Shown in pieces: positions 35,902 to 46,823 of a stretch of 64,000 bases of DNA. The notes under the pieces were generated by a model. That model worked only from the letters and a program-made list of their open reading frames with translations. It did no database searches and was not told the origin of the DNA. Source of the stretch: Sphingomonas lycopersici. Lineage in GTDB: Bacteria > Pseudomonadota > Alphaproteobacteria > Sphingomonadales > Sphingomonadaceae. The translations under genes were made by a program, and so were the position numbers. The stretch's first letter is position 1; each line of letters opens with the position of its first letter. The stretch is from the NCBI RefSeq assembly GCF_026130605.1, contig NZ_JANFAU010000003.1, forward strand, positions 558,001 to 622,000, in the 5' to 3' direction.

Positions 35902-36768
35902 GTGCACGGGTCACCGATTGCAGCCACCGAAACGGTTTCGGCGATGACGGATATGCAAACGACCGACAGGTTGATCACCCGCAAGGCGCACAGCTACCTT
36001 GCGAGACCGGGGGACGAGACGACCCATATCTACCTGCTGATAGACGGCTGGGCCGCGCGCTATCGCCTCCTCAGCGACGGCCGACGCCAGATAACCGCGC
36101 TTTACGTGCCGGGCGACTTTTGCGACCTCGCGTGGCGGCGGACGCCGGCTGCTCCCCAGCATGTGATTACGCTGACGCCGGTTCGCGCGGTGCGGATCGA
36201 GACCGCCACGCTCGAACGGCTGGTTGAATGCGATCCGCTTGCACGACATGTCATCCGCAAGAAGGCGCATCTCGAGTCCGAATGGCAATGCGAATGGCTG
36301 ATCTCGCTTGGCCGGCGCAACGGCCTCGAACGGCTGGCGCATCTGTTTTGCGAGCTCGTCGAACGCGCCGGCCAGGTGAGCAAGGGATGCGGCTCGTGCG
36401 AGATGCCGCTGACCCAGGTGGACCTGGCGGACATCACCGGCCTGACACCCGTCCACGTCAACCGCACGCTGCGACAGATGCGGCGATCCGGGCTGATCGA
36501 CCTCAGTGCGAAAAAACTGCGCGTGCACGATCTTCCCGCGCTCAGGAAGATCGCGTTCTTCAAATCGAAGGGCGCGGAGACCGACACCGCTCGGGACGCG
36601 CGCGATGCGTTGAACTTCTTCGATATCTTTCCCGCTGATCTGCGGCAGGCCCCTTCCAAGGCCCTTTCCGCTGGCGGACGCGCCAAGCGATCCCCCCATC
36701 TATCCCGCCGGAAAGGCAATATCGCTCGGACGTCACCCAATCGGGGAACGGGGATCGCAACCAGATGA
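35902..36768 (+). CDS. Crp/Fnr-family transcriptional regulator
   Basis: Regulator of 288 residues. A cyclic-nucleotide-binding-like domain (THIYLLIDGWAARYRLLSDGRRQITALYVPGDFCDLAW) is followed by a C-terminal winged helix (LTQVDLADITGLTPVHVNRTLRQMRRSGLI). The N-terminal Cys cluster of Fnr is absent, so this is not an oxygen sensor of that type. About 50 basic residues extend beyond the usual end. The start is GTG 35902: AGGAGGAGAG lies just before it, whereas ATG 35944 has none. It is separated by 180 bp from the toroid gene and has its own promoter region. Confidence 0.85.
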   Translation: MHGSPIAATETVSAMTDMQTTDRLITRKAHSYLARPGDETTHIYLLIDGWAARYRLLSDGRRQITALYVPGDFCDLAWRRTPAAPQHVITLTPVRAVRIETATLERLVECDPLARHVIRKKAHLESEWQCEWLISLGRRNGLERLAHLFCELVERAGQVSKGCGSCEMPLTQVDLADITGLTPVHVNRTLRQMRRSGLIDLSAKKLRVHDLPALRKIAFFKSKGAETDTARDARDALNFFDIFPADLRQAPSKALSAGGRAKRSPHLSRRKGNIARTSPNRGTGIATR

Positions 36769-36846
36769 GCGCGCACCGTCAGCGCCGATATGTCCCGCGA
36801 TCCGTCACGATCCGCGCCATTGCAGCGAACCGGCGATATCGGCGGC

Positions 36847-37080
36847 TTATCGCGACGCGCCCTCGTGATCGGCGCGCGTCCTCGTCGTCGGCTGGATCTT
36901 GTCCTTCTTCTGGACCCGCGTCATCTCGGGGTCGGCGCCTTTTGCGCTACGCTCTTCGTCGCGCGATCCCACATCGCGCGCCATTTCGCCGCCTGCCGAC
37001 CCCGACTGCGTCGGAGTCTTTTCCCGGTCCCGGAGGTCGGCATCGCTGCGGGCATGACTGTCTTTCGGTCGATCGGGCAT
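36847..37080 (-). CDS. Small hydrophilic stress-type protein
   Basis: Protein of 77 residues, almost entirely charged and polar (MPDRPKDSHARSDADLRDRE, QKKDKIQPTTRTRADHEG), predicted to be disordered; no family recognised. The frame extends upstream, but AGGAG before ATG 37080 at good spacing marks the start. An EcfG-like promoter is 27 bp upstream. With its composition, this suggests a desiccation or general-stress role (inference). It converges on the Crp/Fnr gene. Confidence 0.62.
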   Translation of the reverse strand: MPDRPKDSHARSDADLRDREKTPTQSGSAGGEMARDVGSRDEERSAKGADPEMTRVQKKDKIQPTTRTRADHEGASR

Positions 37081-37107
37081 GTTCAGCTCCTGTCCGTTCG
37101 ACCAACA

Positions 37108-37132
37108 GACGCCAGCCCGACGACCGGGTTCC
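37108..37132 (-). promoter_or_regulatory. EcfG-like promoter of the small hydrophilic gene
   Basis: Minus strand: GGAAC (37132-37128), a 16-nt spacer and CGTC (37111-37108), one base off the consensus CGTT. It is placed about 27 bp before the start codon at 37080. Confidence 0.45.
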
Positions 37133-37376
37133 CGCCTGAGCGGCCGGGATCGCGCCATATCGGGCAAAATCCCGCGAAAGCTGATCTGGATTGCGAAGTG
37201 GTTCGCAGGCGACCGAATTTTCGCGGCCCAATCGCGCGGTCTCCCATCACTGGGGGGCTTGCCAACCTTCGTCGAGACGGGCTTACTCGGCTTGGAGGTG
37301 TGCCAAGCCGAATCCTCCGCCGCAGATCATGGCGAAGCGCATGGCCGACTTCCTGTCACGGTATAGGAGTAGCGCG

Positions 37377-37784
37377 ATGGGTATTTTCAGCTCGATCATG
37401 AACAAGATTTTCCACCGTGGGTCCGATGCTGCGGCACCCGCGCCCGCCGACGCGGCCGCGGCCCCTGCGGCGGATGCCGATACCAATACCGATACGACAG
37501 TCGCCGCCCCGCCAGCCCCCGCTGCGCCGGTCGATGTCGGCGCCGTACTGGCGCAGATTGCGGCCGAGAAAGGTGGCGGCGGCAATTATCAGAGTTCGAT
37601 CGTCGATCTGCTCAAGCTGCTCGATCTCGATTCGAGCCTCGACGCCCGCAAGGAGCTCGCCGACGAACTCAACGTCCATGCCGGCGACGCTGGTACGGCC
37701 GAGCAGAATATCGCCCTTCACAAGGCCGTCATGGATGGCCTTGCCGCCAACGGTGGCCAGGTTCCGGCCGACTGGCGTAGTTGA
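37377..37784 (+). CDS. DUF3597 domain-containing protein
   Basis: Protein of 135 residues. The start MGIFSSIMNKIFH, an Ala/Pro-rich disordered linker (about 18-60), and the C-terminal domain VDVGAVLAQIAAEKGGG, SSIVDLLKLLDLDSSLDARKELADEL match DUF3597. It resembles proteins often encoded beside stress genes and looks like a LysM-free, soluble family; the role is unknown. TAGGAG before ATG 37377 gives the start. A bidirectional hairpin follows the stop. Confidence 0.85.
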   Translation: MGIFSSIMNKIFHRGSDAAAPAPADAAAAPAADADTNTDTTVAAPPAPAAPVDVGAVLAQIAAEKGGGGNYQSSIVDLLKLLDLDSSLDARKELADELNVHAGDAGTAEQNIALHKAVMDGLAANGGQVPADWRS

Positions 37785-37792
37785 CCATCGTC

Positions 37793-37839
37793 GCTTTCGG
37801 CGGTCCCGGCGCGTTCGATATCGCCGGGACCACCAAAGC
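37793..37839. terminator. Bidirectional terminator between convergent genes
   Basis: A 10-bp perfect GC stem (GGTCCCGGCG at 37802-37811 and CGCCGGGACC at 37822-37831) is extended by GCTTTCGG / CCAAAGC on the outside. The T-rich and A-rich outer ends make it usable on both strands, for the DUF3597 gene and for the DHA2 exporter. Confidence 0.7.
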
Positions 37840-37853
37840 GGATGCCGCCAGGC

Positions 37854-39431
37854 TCAGCCGGCGGGAGACTCGCGGTTGGATAGGCCGCCGCGCGATCCGT
37901 AGCCACGCCCGCTGATTTCGGCGCCGGCGTCGCGATCGAACCGGGCGTTGACGAACACCGACAACAGCGAGATCGCGGTGACGGTCCAGAAGGCGGCGGA
38001 GAAATCCGTGAAGCCCGGCGTGACCTCCCCGCGTATCGCCATCGACACGTGGAGCGCGGTCGCCCCGGTGCAGATGCCGAGCGATAGCATGAGCTGCTGG
38101 AAGGTCGAATAGAAGCTCGTCGCGACGCTCATCCGATCCTTCGCGATCTCGTCATAGGCGATCGTGTTATAGGCGGTGAACTGGAACGACATCAGAAACC
38201 CCGATACGAGCATCACCGCAAATACCGCGGCCAGCGGCCAGCCGGGGCGGAACAGTCCGCACAGGGCATAGCTCCCCGCCCCAAGCAATCCGAGCCAGAT
38301 CAGGCTCGAGCGAAACCCGAAACGCCGCAGCAAGCGCGGCGCGACGCCCTTCATCCCGAGCGATCCGATCGCGGTCGCCAGCGTCATCGCGCCGCTCTGC
38401 GCGGCGGACAACCCGAAGCCAAGCTGCATCATCAGCGGCAGCAGAAACGGTTGCGCGCCTTGGGTGATGCGCGTCAGCGACCCGCCCAGCAGCGACAAAC
38501 GAAAGGTCGGGATGCGCATCAGCGAGAAATCGAGGATCGGATGCTCGGTCCGTGCCGCGTGGCGCAGATAGAGCGCGCCGCTCGCCGCCCCCAGGACGAT
38601 CAAGATCGCGGCCAGCACGCCGGCCCCCGAGCGGCTCGACATTTCGAACCCGAACAACAAGCAGCCCAGCGCGACCGCCGACAGCACGAAACCGATCCGG
38701 TCGAAACGATGCACCGAAGGCTCGCGGATGTCGGCGATGAACCGCCCGACGAGGAAGATCCCGACGATGCCGATCGGAAGGTTGAGCCAGAAAATCCATC
38801 GCCAGTCGAAATAGGTGACGATCAGGCCGCCGACCGGCGGGCCGATGATCGGGCCAATCAGCGCGGGGATGATCAGCCACGACATCGCCGATACCATATC
38901 GCGCTTGGCGACCGATCGCAGCAACACCAGCCGCCCGACCGGCAGCATCATCGCGCCGCCGATCCCCTGGACGAAACGCGCGATCACCAGGATCGTCAGG
39001 TTCGGCGCCAGCCCGCACACCAACGAGCCCGCGAGGAACAGCCCGATCGCTGCCCGGAACACCTGTTTGGCGCCGAAACGATCCGCCGCGGCCCCCGATG
39101 CCGGAATGAACATCGCCAGCGCGAGCAGATAGGCGGTCAGCGCGATGCTGAGTTCCGGTGCGCGCACGCCGAAGTCGCGCGCCATCGTCGGCAGCGCGGT
39201 CGCCAGCACCGTGGCGTCGAGGTTTTCCATGAACATCGCGCAGGCGATGATCAGCGCAACGGTGCGGTAATTGGCGCTGGCGGGCGTACCGCCCTCCAGA
39301 TCGCTGGTACGCGCGAGCGCATCGGCTGCGGGGACGATCCCGTCGCGCACCTCGGCATTGACCGAGGCGATCCCGCGGCGGCGGGGCCGAAGAAAACGCA
39401 GCGCGTCGAAGCGGAGGGGAGAAAGATGCAT
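37854..39431 (-). CDS. MFS drug exporter, DHA2 (EmrB/QacA-like) family
   Basis: Inner-membrane proton antiporter of 525 residues with 14 predicted transmembrane helices. The motif ENLDATVLATALPTMA in TM1, GAAADRFGAKQVFRAA (motif A) and GPPVGGLIVTYFDWRWIFWLNLPIGIVG (motif C plus the DHA2 signature) identify the family. The 50 or so N-terminal residues before ANYRTVALIIACAMF are non-conserved and the start is uncertain. It lies between the DUF3597 gene and the sugar isomerase, with no clear functional link to either. Confidence 0.88.
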   Translation of the reverse strand: MHLSPLRFDALRFLRPRRRGIASVNAEVRDGIVPAADALARTSDLEGGTPASANYRTVALIIACAMFMENLDATVLATALPTMARDFGVRAPELSIALTAYLLALAMFIPASGAAADRFGAKQVFRAAIGLFLAGSLVCGLAPNLTILVIARFVQGIGGAMMLPVGRLVLLRSVAKRDMVSAMSWLIIPALIGPIIGPPVGGLIVTYFDWRWIFWLNLPIGIVGIFLVGRFIADIREPSVHRFDRIGFVLSAVALGCLLFGFEMSSRSGAGVLAAILIVLGAASGALYLRHAARTEHPILDFSLMRIPTFRLSLLGGSLTRITQGAQPFLLPLMMQLGFGLSAAQSGAMTLATAIGSLGMKGVAPRLLRRFGFRSSLIWLGLLGAGSYALCGLFRPGWPLAAVFAVMLVSGFLMSFQFTAYNTIAYDEIAKDRMSVATSFYSTFQQLMLSLGICTGATALHVSMAIRGEVTPGFTDFSAAFWTVTAISLLSVFVNARFDRDAGAEISGRGYGSRGGLSNRESPAG

Positions 39432-39608
39432 GAGCTATCGCCCCACCTCAATAGGCGGTCTGCCGGCGGTGTCGAATGCGTTTTTCGCGCTATGTCGATG
39501 CAAGAAGGACATGTCGGGCGGTCAACGCGCGTCGACGGCAAAGGCTACATGTGCTGGCGGAATCGCCGTTATTGCAGAGCATCAGCGAGTTCGCCTGCCG
39601 GCGGCGGA

Positions 39609-40589
39609 TCAATCGCCGAACAACGCCTTGCGCGCGAGGTTGAGCGCCTCGACCGCATCCTGTCGCGCCTGCGCGGCGCGCAGCGCCTCGACATCGAGCC
39701 GGTCGAGCGCTGCTTCGATCCGTTTCAGAAAACCGATCGCGCTGTTCGCCGCGGCGACGCAGTCCTCGCGGAACGGGAATTGATCGAGCTGCCACACGCC
39801 CTCCCAGCCGTTCTTGCGCAAGGTCCAGAAGAATTCGAACAATTCGATCGGATGGACCGAACCGGCGATCATGTCATCGTCCCATCCGCGCATATTGTCG
39901 TTGACGTCCATGCCGAACAGCCGGCCATGATCGATCGCAAGTTGCGCGGCGTCGGCGGGGGATTCGCCGCCGTAGAGAGCGTGACCGAAGTCGAGCAGGA
40001 TGCCGACGTTTGGCACCCCCATCCGCTCGATCCCGAGCAAGGTGCGCGCGACCGAATCGTAGCTCATATGCACGCGCGGCTCGCGCGGCTTATATTCGAT
40101 GACGAATTTGAGATCGGGGTTCTGCGCCGCCAGTTCGGCCACGCCCTCGATCGAATGCGTCCACAGCGCCTTGTGATCGACCTGAAACGGATAGTCCCAG
40201 CCGTCCTGCCCCGGCCACAGCTTGACATAATCCGCGCCGAAGTGACGAACCACCTGCGCCGCCTCGTTGCACAAGTCGTTGGCGAGGCGGCGGATGCCCG
40301 GATCGGGGTTGGTGAACGCCCCCTTGGCGAACTGCCGGGTATAGATCTCCGGCGTGATCCCGATCACCGACAGCTTGTTGCGCGCCAGCGCGGCGTCGAT
40401 TTCCGCAAGCGACACCGTGCCGCCGGGAAAAGGGAAATTGATGTCGACCACCGAGAGATCGTCGACCTGCCCGGCCAGATCAATCATCTCCAGCAAGCTA
40501 CGCGGCGGGCCGTAGCCGTCGGTCGCATAGCGGTCGACATAGGTTGCGAAGTGCCAGATGCCGGCACCGAAGCGTTGCTTAGTCGTCAT
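39609..40589 (-). CDS. TIM-barrel sugar isomerase, candidate D-apiose isomerase
   Basis: Xylose-isomerase-like TIM-barrel (AP endonuclease 2 superfamily) of 326 residues. Metal-binding acidic and His residues are visible in [13 protein letters not shown] (Glu), [15 protein letters not shown] (Asp, His), GMDVND (Asp) and [11 protein letters not shown] (Asp). It is the last gene of the importer operon, 7 bp after the binding-protein gene. With an FGGY kinase, a split transketolase and a ribose-type importer, the set matches the D-apiose transketolase pathway, where the isomerase converts D-apiose to D-apulose. Another aldose-ketose isomerisation cannot be excluded. Confidence 0.72.
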   Translation of the reverse strand: MTTKQRFGAGIWHFATYVDRYATDGYGPPRSLLEMIDLAGQVDDLSVVDINFPFPGGTVSLAEIDAALARNKLSVIGITPEIYTRQFAKGAFTNPDPGIRRLANDLCNEAAQVVRHFGADYVKLWPGQDGWDYPFQVDHKALWTHSIEGVAELAAQNPDLKFVIEYKPREPRVHMSYDSVARTLLGIERMGVPNVGILLDFGHALYGGESPADAAQLAIDHGRLFGMDVNDNMRGWDDDMIAGSVHPIELFEFFWTLRKNGWEGVWQLDQFPFREDCVAAANSAIGFLKRIEAALDRLDVEALRAAQARQDAVEALNLARKALFGD

Positions 40590-40596
40590 AATATCC

Positions 40597-42440
<1,844 letters not shown>

Positions 42441-42448
42441 TCCTGCCC

Positions 42449-43507
42449 TCAGTCCTTCGTGCCGACAAATCGGCCTTGAAGCTGGTCGAGTACCACGGCT
42501 GCAACGATTACCGTACCTTTGATCACCATTTGCCAGAATTCGCTGACGCCCATCATCACCATGCCGTCGCCGAGCGTGCCGATCACGCATGCGCCGATGA
42601 TCGTGCCGCCGATCGTGCCGCGCCCCCCGGCGAGCGACGCGCCGCCCAGCACCACCGCCGCGATCGCGCTCAATTCGAAGGTCTCGCCGCTCGCCGGATG
42701 CGCCGAGACAAGGTCCGATGCGACGATCAGGCCGACCAGCGCGGCACAAATGCCCGAAATCACATAGACCGCGATCTTGACCCGCGCGACGCGCACCCCC
42801 GACAGCAATGCCGCGCGCGCATTGCCGCCGACCGCATAGACATGCCGCCCGAACGGCGTACGCGCCGCAACGAGCGCTGCGGCGAGCGCGAGCGCGACAA
42901 CGATCAGCACCGGCAGCGGTACGCCGAGTACGCGGCTCGCGCCGAGCAAGGGGAAACCCTGATTGCCGTAATCCGCGCTGCCGACGAGATTGGGGAAGGT
43001 CGTGCCGTTCGACAGCAACAGCCCCGCACCACGGGCGACATAGAGCATGCCGAGCGTGGCAATAAACGGTGCGACGCCGAAGCGCGTCACCAGCACGCCA
43101 TTAGCCAGCCCGATCAACCCGCCGAGCGCCAGCGCGATCAGCAGCACCAGCGGCACCGAGGGATAGATCACCCAACCGAGAGGCGCCACCGTCAGCCCGT
43201 TGAGGATCAGCGCACCCGCCACCATCCCCGACAAGCCGGCGATCGAACCGACCGACAGATCGATCCCACCCGTCAGGATCACATAGGTCATCCCGATGCC
43301 CAGCACCGCGATGATCGCGATATGCTTGGCCATGATCAACATGCTGCCGAGCGACAGGAAATTGGGCGCAAGCACCGCAAAGAATCCGAAAACGACGAAT
43401 AGCGCGACCAAAGCCCGCAGACGGATCAGCAACGCGAGAAGCGCCACGCCGCCATCCTTCGCATCGGCCCGGCCATCGACAGCGGCGGAGGAAATATTGG
43501 TTGCCAT
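42449..43507 (-). CDS. Sugar ABC transporter permease (RbsC-like)
   Basis: Membrane permease of 352 residues with about ten transmembrane helices. The loop GMTYVILTGGIDLSVGSIAGLSGM and the region SGETFELSAIAAVVLGGASLAGGRGTIGGTIIGA (the EAA-like ATPase contact) are the signatures of the ribose/xylose permease family. ATG 43507 is preceded by the ATPase stop 8 bp upstream. It forms the importer channel with the RbsA-like ATPase. Confidence 0.92.
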   Translation of the reverse strand: MATNISSAAVDGRADAKDGGVALLALLIRLRALVALFVVFGFFAVLAPNFLSLGSMLIMAKHIAIIAVLGIGMTYVILTGGIDLSVGSIAGLSGMVAGALILNGLTVAPLGWVIYPSVPLVLLIALALGGLIGLANGVLVTRFGVAPFIATLGMLYVARGAGLLLSNGTTFPNLVGSADYGNQGFPLLGASRVLGVPLPVLIVVALALAAALVAARTPFGRHVYAVGGNARAALLSGVRVARVKIAVYVISGICAALVGLIVASDLVSAHPASGETFELSAIAAVVLGGASLAGGRGTIGGTIIGACVIGTLGDGMVMMGVSEFWQMVIKGTVIVAAVVLDQLQGRFVGTKD

Positions 43508-43515
43508 GATCGCCT

Positions 43516-45066
43516 TCAAATCGCCCCGTGCGCGGCGATCGCCGGCGGGCGGAGAGGAATGCCGTTCGCGGCCCGGACGAGGCCGGTCTGGTCGGCCACA
43601 TCGGCCGGCAGGTCCGCCGTCACGCGCCCGGCCGCCATCACGACGACGCGATCGGCGATGGTCAGCGCCTCGAACAGGTCGGAGGTGGTGAACAGGATCG
43701 CGAGCCCCTCCGCGGAGAGCGTGCGCATCGTCGCGAACACCTCCGCGCGCGCGCCCACATCGATCCCCCGGCTCGGCTCGTCGAGCAGGATCGCGACGGG
43801 ATCGCGCATCAGGCAGCGGCCGATCACCACTTTCTGCTGGTTGCCACCCGACAGCGCCCCGATCAGCGTCGCCCCCGACCGCGCCTTGATTCCCAGCCGC
43901 CCGATCATCGCGGCGACCGCACGGTTTTCGGACAGGCGCGAGATCAACCCGCGCGGCGCCAGCTGATCGAGGAACGACATGGCGAGGTTGCCCCCGACCT
44001 GGAGATTGGGGAACAGCCCCTCGCGCTGGCGATCCTCCGGCACCAGCAGCAGCCGGCGCTCGATCCGCGCGGCGATCGACAGCCGCTCGATCCGTTCGCC
44101 ATTGAGCCGGATCGTCCCCTCCCCGCGCCGCGCGCCGCAGATATGTTCGAGCAATTCGGTGCGCCCGGCGCCGAGCAGGCCGTAGATCGCCACGATTTCC
44201 CCCGCGCGCAGCGTCAGCGACACGTCGTCGACCAAGGCCATGCCGTCGGGGCGTCGCACCGTGGCGTGCTCGATCTCCAGCACCGGTGCGCCTGGCGTAT
44301 TCGCGGCCGAGCGGACGTCGAGCCCGCCGGTCTCGCCCAGCATCTGCTCGACGATCCACGGCACCGACGCCTCGGCCACCGGCACTGAGGCGACCAATGC
44401 GCCGTCGCGCATCACGGTGATGAAATCGCCGATCCGCATCAGCTCCTCGAGCCGGTGCGAGATATAGACGATGCCGACGCCGTCGCGTTTCAGCTCGGCG
44501 ATCACCTCGAACAGCGTCGCCACCTCGCTGTCGCTCAACGCAGAGGTTGGCTCGTCGAGGATCAGGATGCGTGCGTCCTCCGCGAGCGCGCGCGCGATCT
44601 CGACGATCTGCTGTTGGCCGATCCGCAGGTCGCCGACCAACGCATCCGGGTCGATCGCCGCGCCGAGGCGCGCGAGCACGGCGGCGGCGCGGTCGTGCTC
44701 GCGCTTCTTGTCGATCCCGAGGCCGGCGGAGACGCTCCGTCCGAGGAAAATATTCTCGGTCACCGACAGGTTCGGGCAGAGATTGAGTTCCTGAAAGACG
44801 ATGCCGATCCCGCGCCGGGCGGCATCGCGCACCGACAGGAAGGATACGGCCTCGCCATCGAGCAGCAGCCGGCCCTCGTCCGGGCGCTCGACGCCGGCGA
44901 GAATCCGCATCAGCGTCGATTTGCCCGCGCCATTCTCGCCGATCAGTACGTTCACCGCGCCCGCCACGACATCGAAGTCGACCCCGCGCAACGCCCGCGT
45001 CGCGCCATAGGATTTGGCGACGCCCTCGGCGCGAAGCGGGACTTTGATAGACGAGAGGAGCGACAT
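43516..45066 (-). CDS. Sugar ABC transporter ATP-binding protein (RbsA-like, double cassette)
   Basis: Protein of 516 residues with two ABC cassettes, as in RbsA/MglA. The first has Walker A GENGAGKST, signature LRIGQQQIVEIARAL, and Walker B ILILDEPTSAL. The second has a degenerate Walker A (GLLGAGRTELLEHI), the signature LSGGNQQKVVIGR and Walker B AILLDEPSRGID. This asymmetry is normal for the family. It follows the DUF2291 gene by 6 bp and powers the importer. Confidence 0.93.
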   Translation of the reverse strand: MSLLSSIKVPLRAEGVAKSYGATRALRGVDFDVVAGAVNVLIGENGAGKSTLMRILAGVERPDEGRLLLDGEAVSFLSVRDAARRGIGIVFQELNLCPNLSVTENIFLGRSVSAGLGIDKKREHDRAAAVLARLGAAIDPDALVGDLRIGQQQIVEIARALAEDARILILDEPTSALSDSEVATLFEVIAELKRDGVGIVYISHRLEELMRIGDFITVMRDGALVASVPVAEASVPWIVEQMLGETGGLDVRSAANTPGAPVLEIEHATVRRPDGMALVDDVSLTLRAGEIVAIYGLLGAGRTELLEHICGARRGEGTIRLNGERIERLSIAARIERRLLLVPEDRQREGLFPNLQVGGNLAMSFLDQLAPRGLISRLSENRAVAAMIGRLGIKARSGATLIGALSGGNQQKVVIGRCLMRDPVAILLDEPSRGIDVGARAEVFATMRTLSAEGLAILFTTSDLFEALTIADRVVVMAAGRVTADLPADVADQTGLVRAANGIPLRPPAIAAHGAI

Positions 45067-45072
45067 GATCGG

Positions 45073-45801
45073 TCAGCTCACCCCGCCGGCGCTGATCGCG
45101 ACCGGGGTCACCGTCAGCGGCTCGCCCGGCGCGCGAACATTGGCGACGCCGGTGAAGCGGATCGACGCGCCCGGCCGCAATCGAGCCAGCACCGGGCGCA
45201 GATTGTCGAGCGAACGCTTCGTCAGCGCGCGGCCGACATCGGCGAAAGCGAGCTGATCGGCGAAATCGTTGAACGAAACGAACGGCAGTGCGTCGCGAAT
45301 CGCGGTGCCCGAGACGATCGGGCCGATCTGAAGCCGGACGACGCGGCCCGCCGCCCCGCCGGACAAGGCAACGTCCGCACTCCCGCGCCGCGAGGTCGTA
45401 TCGATAGCGGTCACCACGCCCGTGCCGCTGATCACGAAGGTCCAGGCCGATCCTTCGCCGACGCGCCGGCCATAATCGTCTCCGGCGCGATCAAGCCCCG
45501 TATCGATCGCGCGCACCAGCTTGTCCGCCGGCACGGCGCGGCGCTCGATCGTCGGCACCGCCTTCTTCGCCCAGATTTCATCGACATAATGCGCCGCATC
45601 GAAATTCGCCGCGCGGCGCGCGCGCAAGGCGGCGTCCTCCTGAATCGTCATCACCTTGCACCCGCTCAACAGCGGCGCGCCAAGCAGCGCGGCAAGCGAG
45701 ATCGCGCAACCCGACCGGCATGAGCGTGCAATGCGATTCAAAGCCCCTCCCGAAGCGCACAATGGCGCATTAGCTTCGGTAACTTTCATTTTCCGATACA
45801 C
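45073..45801 (-). CDS. DUF2291 lipoprotein of sugar ABC operon
   Basis: Lipoprotein of up to 242 residues, DUF2291 family, which is found at the head of ribose-type ABC sugar operons; its role is unproven. The lipobox LLSGC follows a hydrophobic stretch (AISLAALLGAP), and VMTIQEDAALRARRAANFDAAHYVDEIWAKKAVPTI is the conserved start of the mature part. The first residues of the open frame are unlike a signal peptide, so the true start may be an internal codon nearer LNRIARS. If so, the ACTTTCATTTTCCG sequence at 45782-45795 would lie in the promoter. It is the first gene of the importer operon. Confidence 0.8.
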   Translation of the reverse strand: MYRKMKVTEANAPLCASGGALNRIARSCRSGCAISLAALLGAPLLSGCKVMTIQEDAALRARRAANFDAAHYVDEIWAKKAVPTIERRAVPADKLVRAIDTGLDRAGDDYGRRVGEGSAWTFVISGTGVVTAIDTTSRRGSADVALSGGAAGRVVRLQIGPIVSGTAIRDALPFVSFNDFADQLAFADVGRALTKRSLDNLRPVLARLRPGASIRFTGVANVRAPGEPLTVTPVAISAGGVS

Positions 45802-45893
45802 GGATTGGCTTCAGAAATCCGCGATGTCAAACGATCTTAGCGCGGGCCCGGCGCTTTTCGTCTATTGCGGTAAGGGCAATACGAAGCGCGAAA

Positions 45894-45910
45894 CGAAGAT
45901 AATCGAAAGT
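45894..45910 (-). promoter_or_regulatory. Regulon operator, site 1 (divergent importer/transketolase promoter)
   Basis: Read on the minus strand the sequence is ACTTTCGATTATCTTCG. It contains two TTCG repeats 10 bp apart, as in DeoR-family operators, and further CGAA units follow towards 45881. It lies between the importer operon and the transketolase operon and can serve both. An identical 16-bp core occurs at 54727 and a close variant at 58116. Confidence 0.65.
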
Positions 45911-45965
45911 TTTGCTTGTAGCTGCGCAGCGATCCGGTTAACGGTCGCCGCATCAGGAGGGCGAA

Positions 45966-46823
45966 TTGCTACAGAATCCAATCGCCGGGCCGAATGACGC
46001 CGAAGTGCGCGTCGGCGTGGTCCGTGCCCGCGCAAACTGGATGCGGCGACGCAGCCTTCAAATGGTGTTCGACGCCCGGCAGGGGCACCCCGGTGGGGAC
46101 ATGTCCGCCACCGACGTGCTCGCCGCGCTCTATTTCGGGGTGATGCGTTACGATCCTGCGCGCCCGGACGATCCTACGCGCGACCGGTTCGTCATGAGCA
46201 AGGGCCATTGCACCGGGGCGCTCTATACGGCGCTGGCCGGCGCGGGCTTCTTTCCGGAGCAGGAACTGTCAACCTATCTCCAGCCCAATTCGCGGCTCAA
46301 CGGGCATCCCAATCGCACCTATCTGCCGGGGGTCGAGACCAACACCGGGCCGCTCGGCCACGGCCTTCCCGTCGCCGTGGGGATCGCGGTGGCAGGGCAG
46401 ATCGACGGCGCCGACTATCGCACCTTCGTGCTCACCGGCGACGGTGAGCTGCAGGAGGGAAGCATGTGGGAAGCGGCGATGTTCGCCGGCCACCGCAAGC
46501 TCGGCAACCTCACCGCGATCGTCGATCGCAACCGCCTGCAACAGGGCGCGCGCACCGAGGATACCAATGCGCTCGAGCCGCTGGCGGACAAGTGGCGCGC
46601 CTTCGGCTGGGAGGTCGTGGAGGTGGACGGCCACGATCATGCCGCGCTGCTCGATACTTTAGGCGCGCCGCCGCGCGATCGGCCGCGCTGCGTGATCGCC
46701 AACACGCTGAAGGGTTACGGAATCTCGTTCATGCAGGATCAGGTGAACTGGCACCACGGCGTGCCCGATGCGGCGCAATTCGCGCAGGCGCTCGCCGAAC
46801 TGGCGTCGAAGGAAGAGGCATGA
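45966..46823 (+). CDS. aptA: Transketolase, N-terminal (TPP-binding) subunit; candidate apulose-4-phosphate transketolase A
   Basis: Thiamine-diphosphate subunit of 285 residues of a two-polypeptide transketolase. MRRRSLQMVFDARQGHPGG, FVMSKGHCTGALY, LGHGLPVAVGIAVA and the TPP motif GDGELQEGSMWEA...N (about residues 158-186) are present. The start is TTG 45966: AGGAGGG lies 4 nt before it and there is no ATG before the homologous region. It overlaps the C-terminal subunit gene (ATGA). In the D-apiose pathway the complex moves a two-carbon unit from apulose-4-phosphate to glyceraldehyde-3-phosphate; use of this substrate is inferred from the neighbouring genes. Confidence 0.85.
   Translation: MLQNPIAGPNDAEVRVGVVRARANWMRRRSLQMVFDARQGHPGGDMSATDVLAALYFGVMRYDPARPDDPTRDRFVMSKGHCTGALYTALAGAGFFPEQELSTYLQPNSRLNGHPNRTYLPGVETNTGPLGHGLPVAVGIAVAGQIDGADYRTFVLTGDGELQEGSMWEAAMFAGHRKLGNLTAIVDRNRLQQGARTEDTNALEPLADKWRAFGWEVVEVDGHDHAALLDTLGAPPRDRPRCVIANTLKGYGISFMQDQVNWHHGVPDAAQFAQALAELASKEEA

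Noticed and set aside
45782..45795. ACTTTCATTTTCCG as a fourth copy of the regulon operator
   Set aside because: It lacks the first CG and the exact 10-bp repeat spacing, and it overlaps the possible start of the DUF2291 gene.
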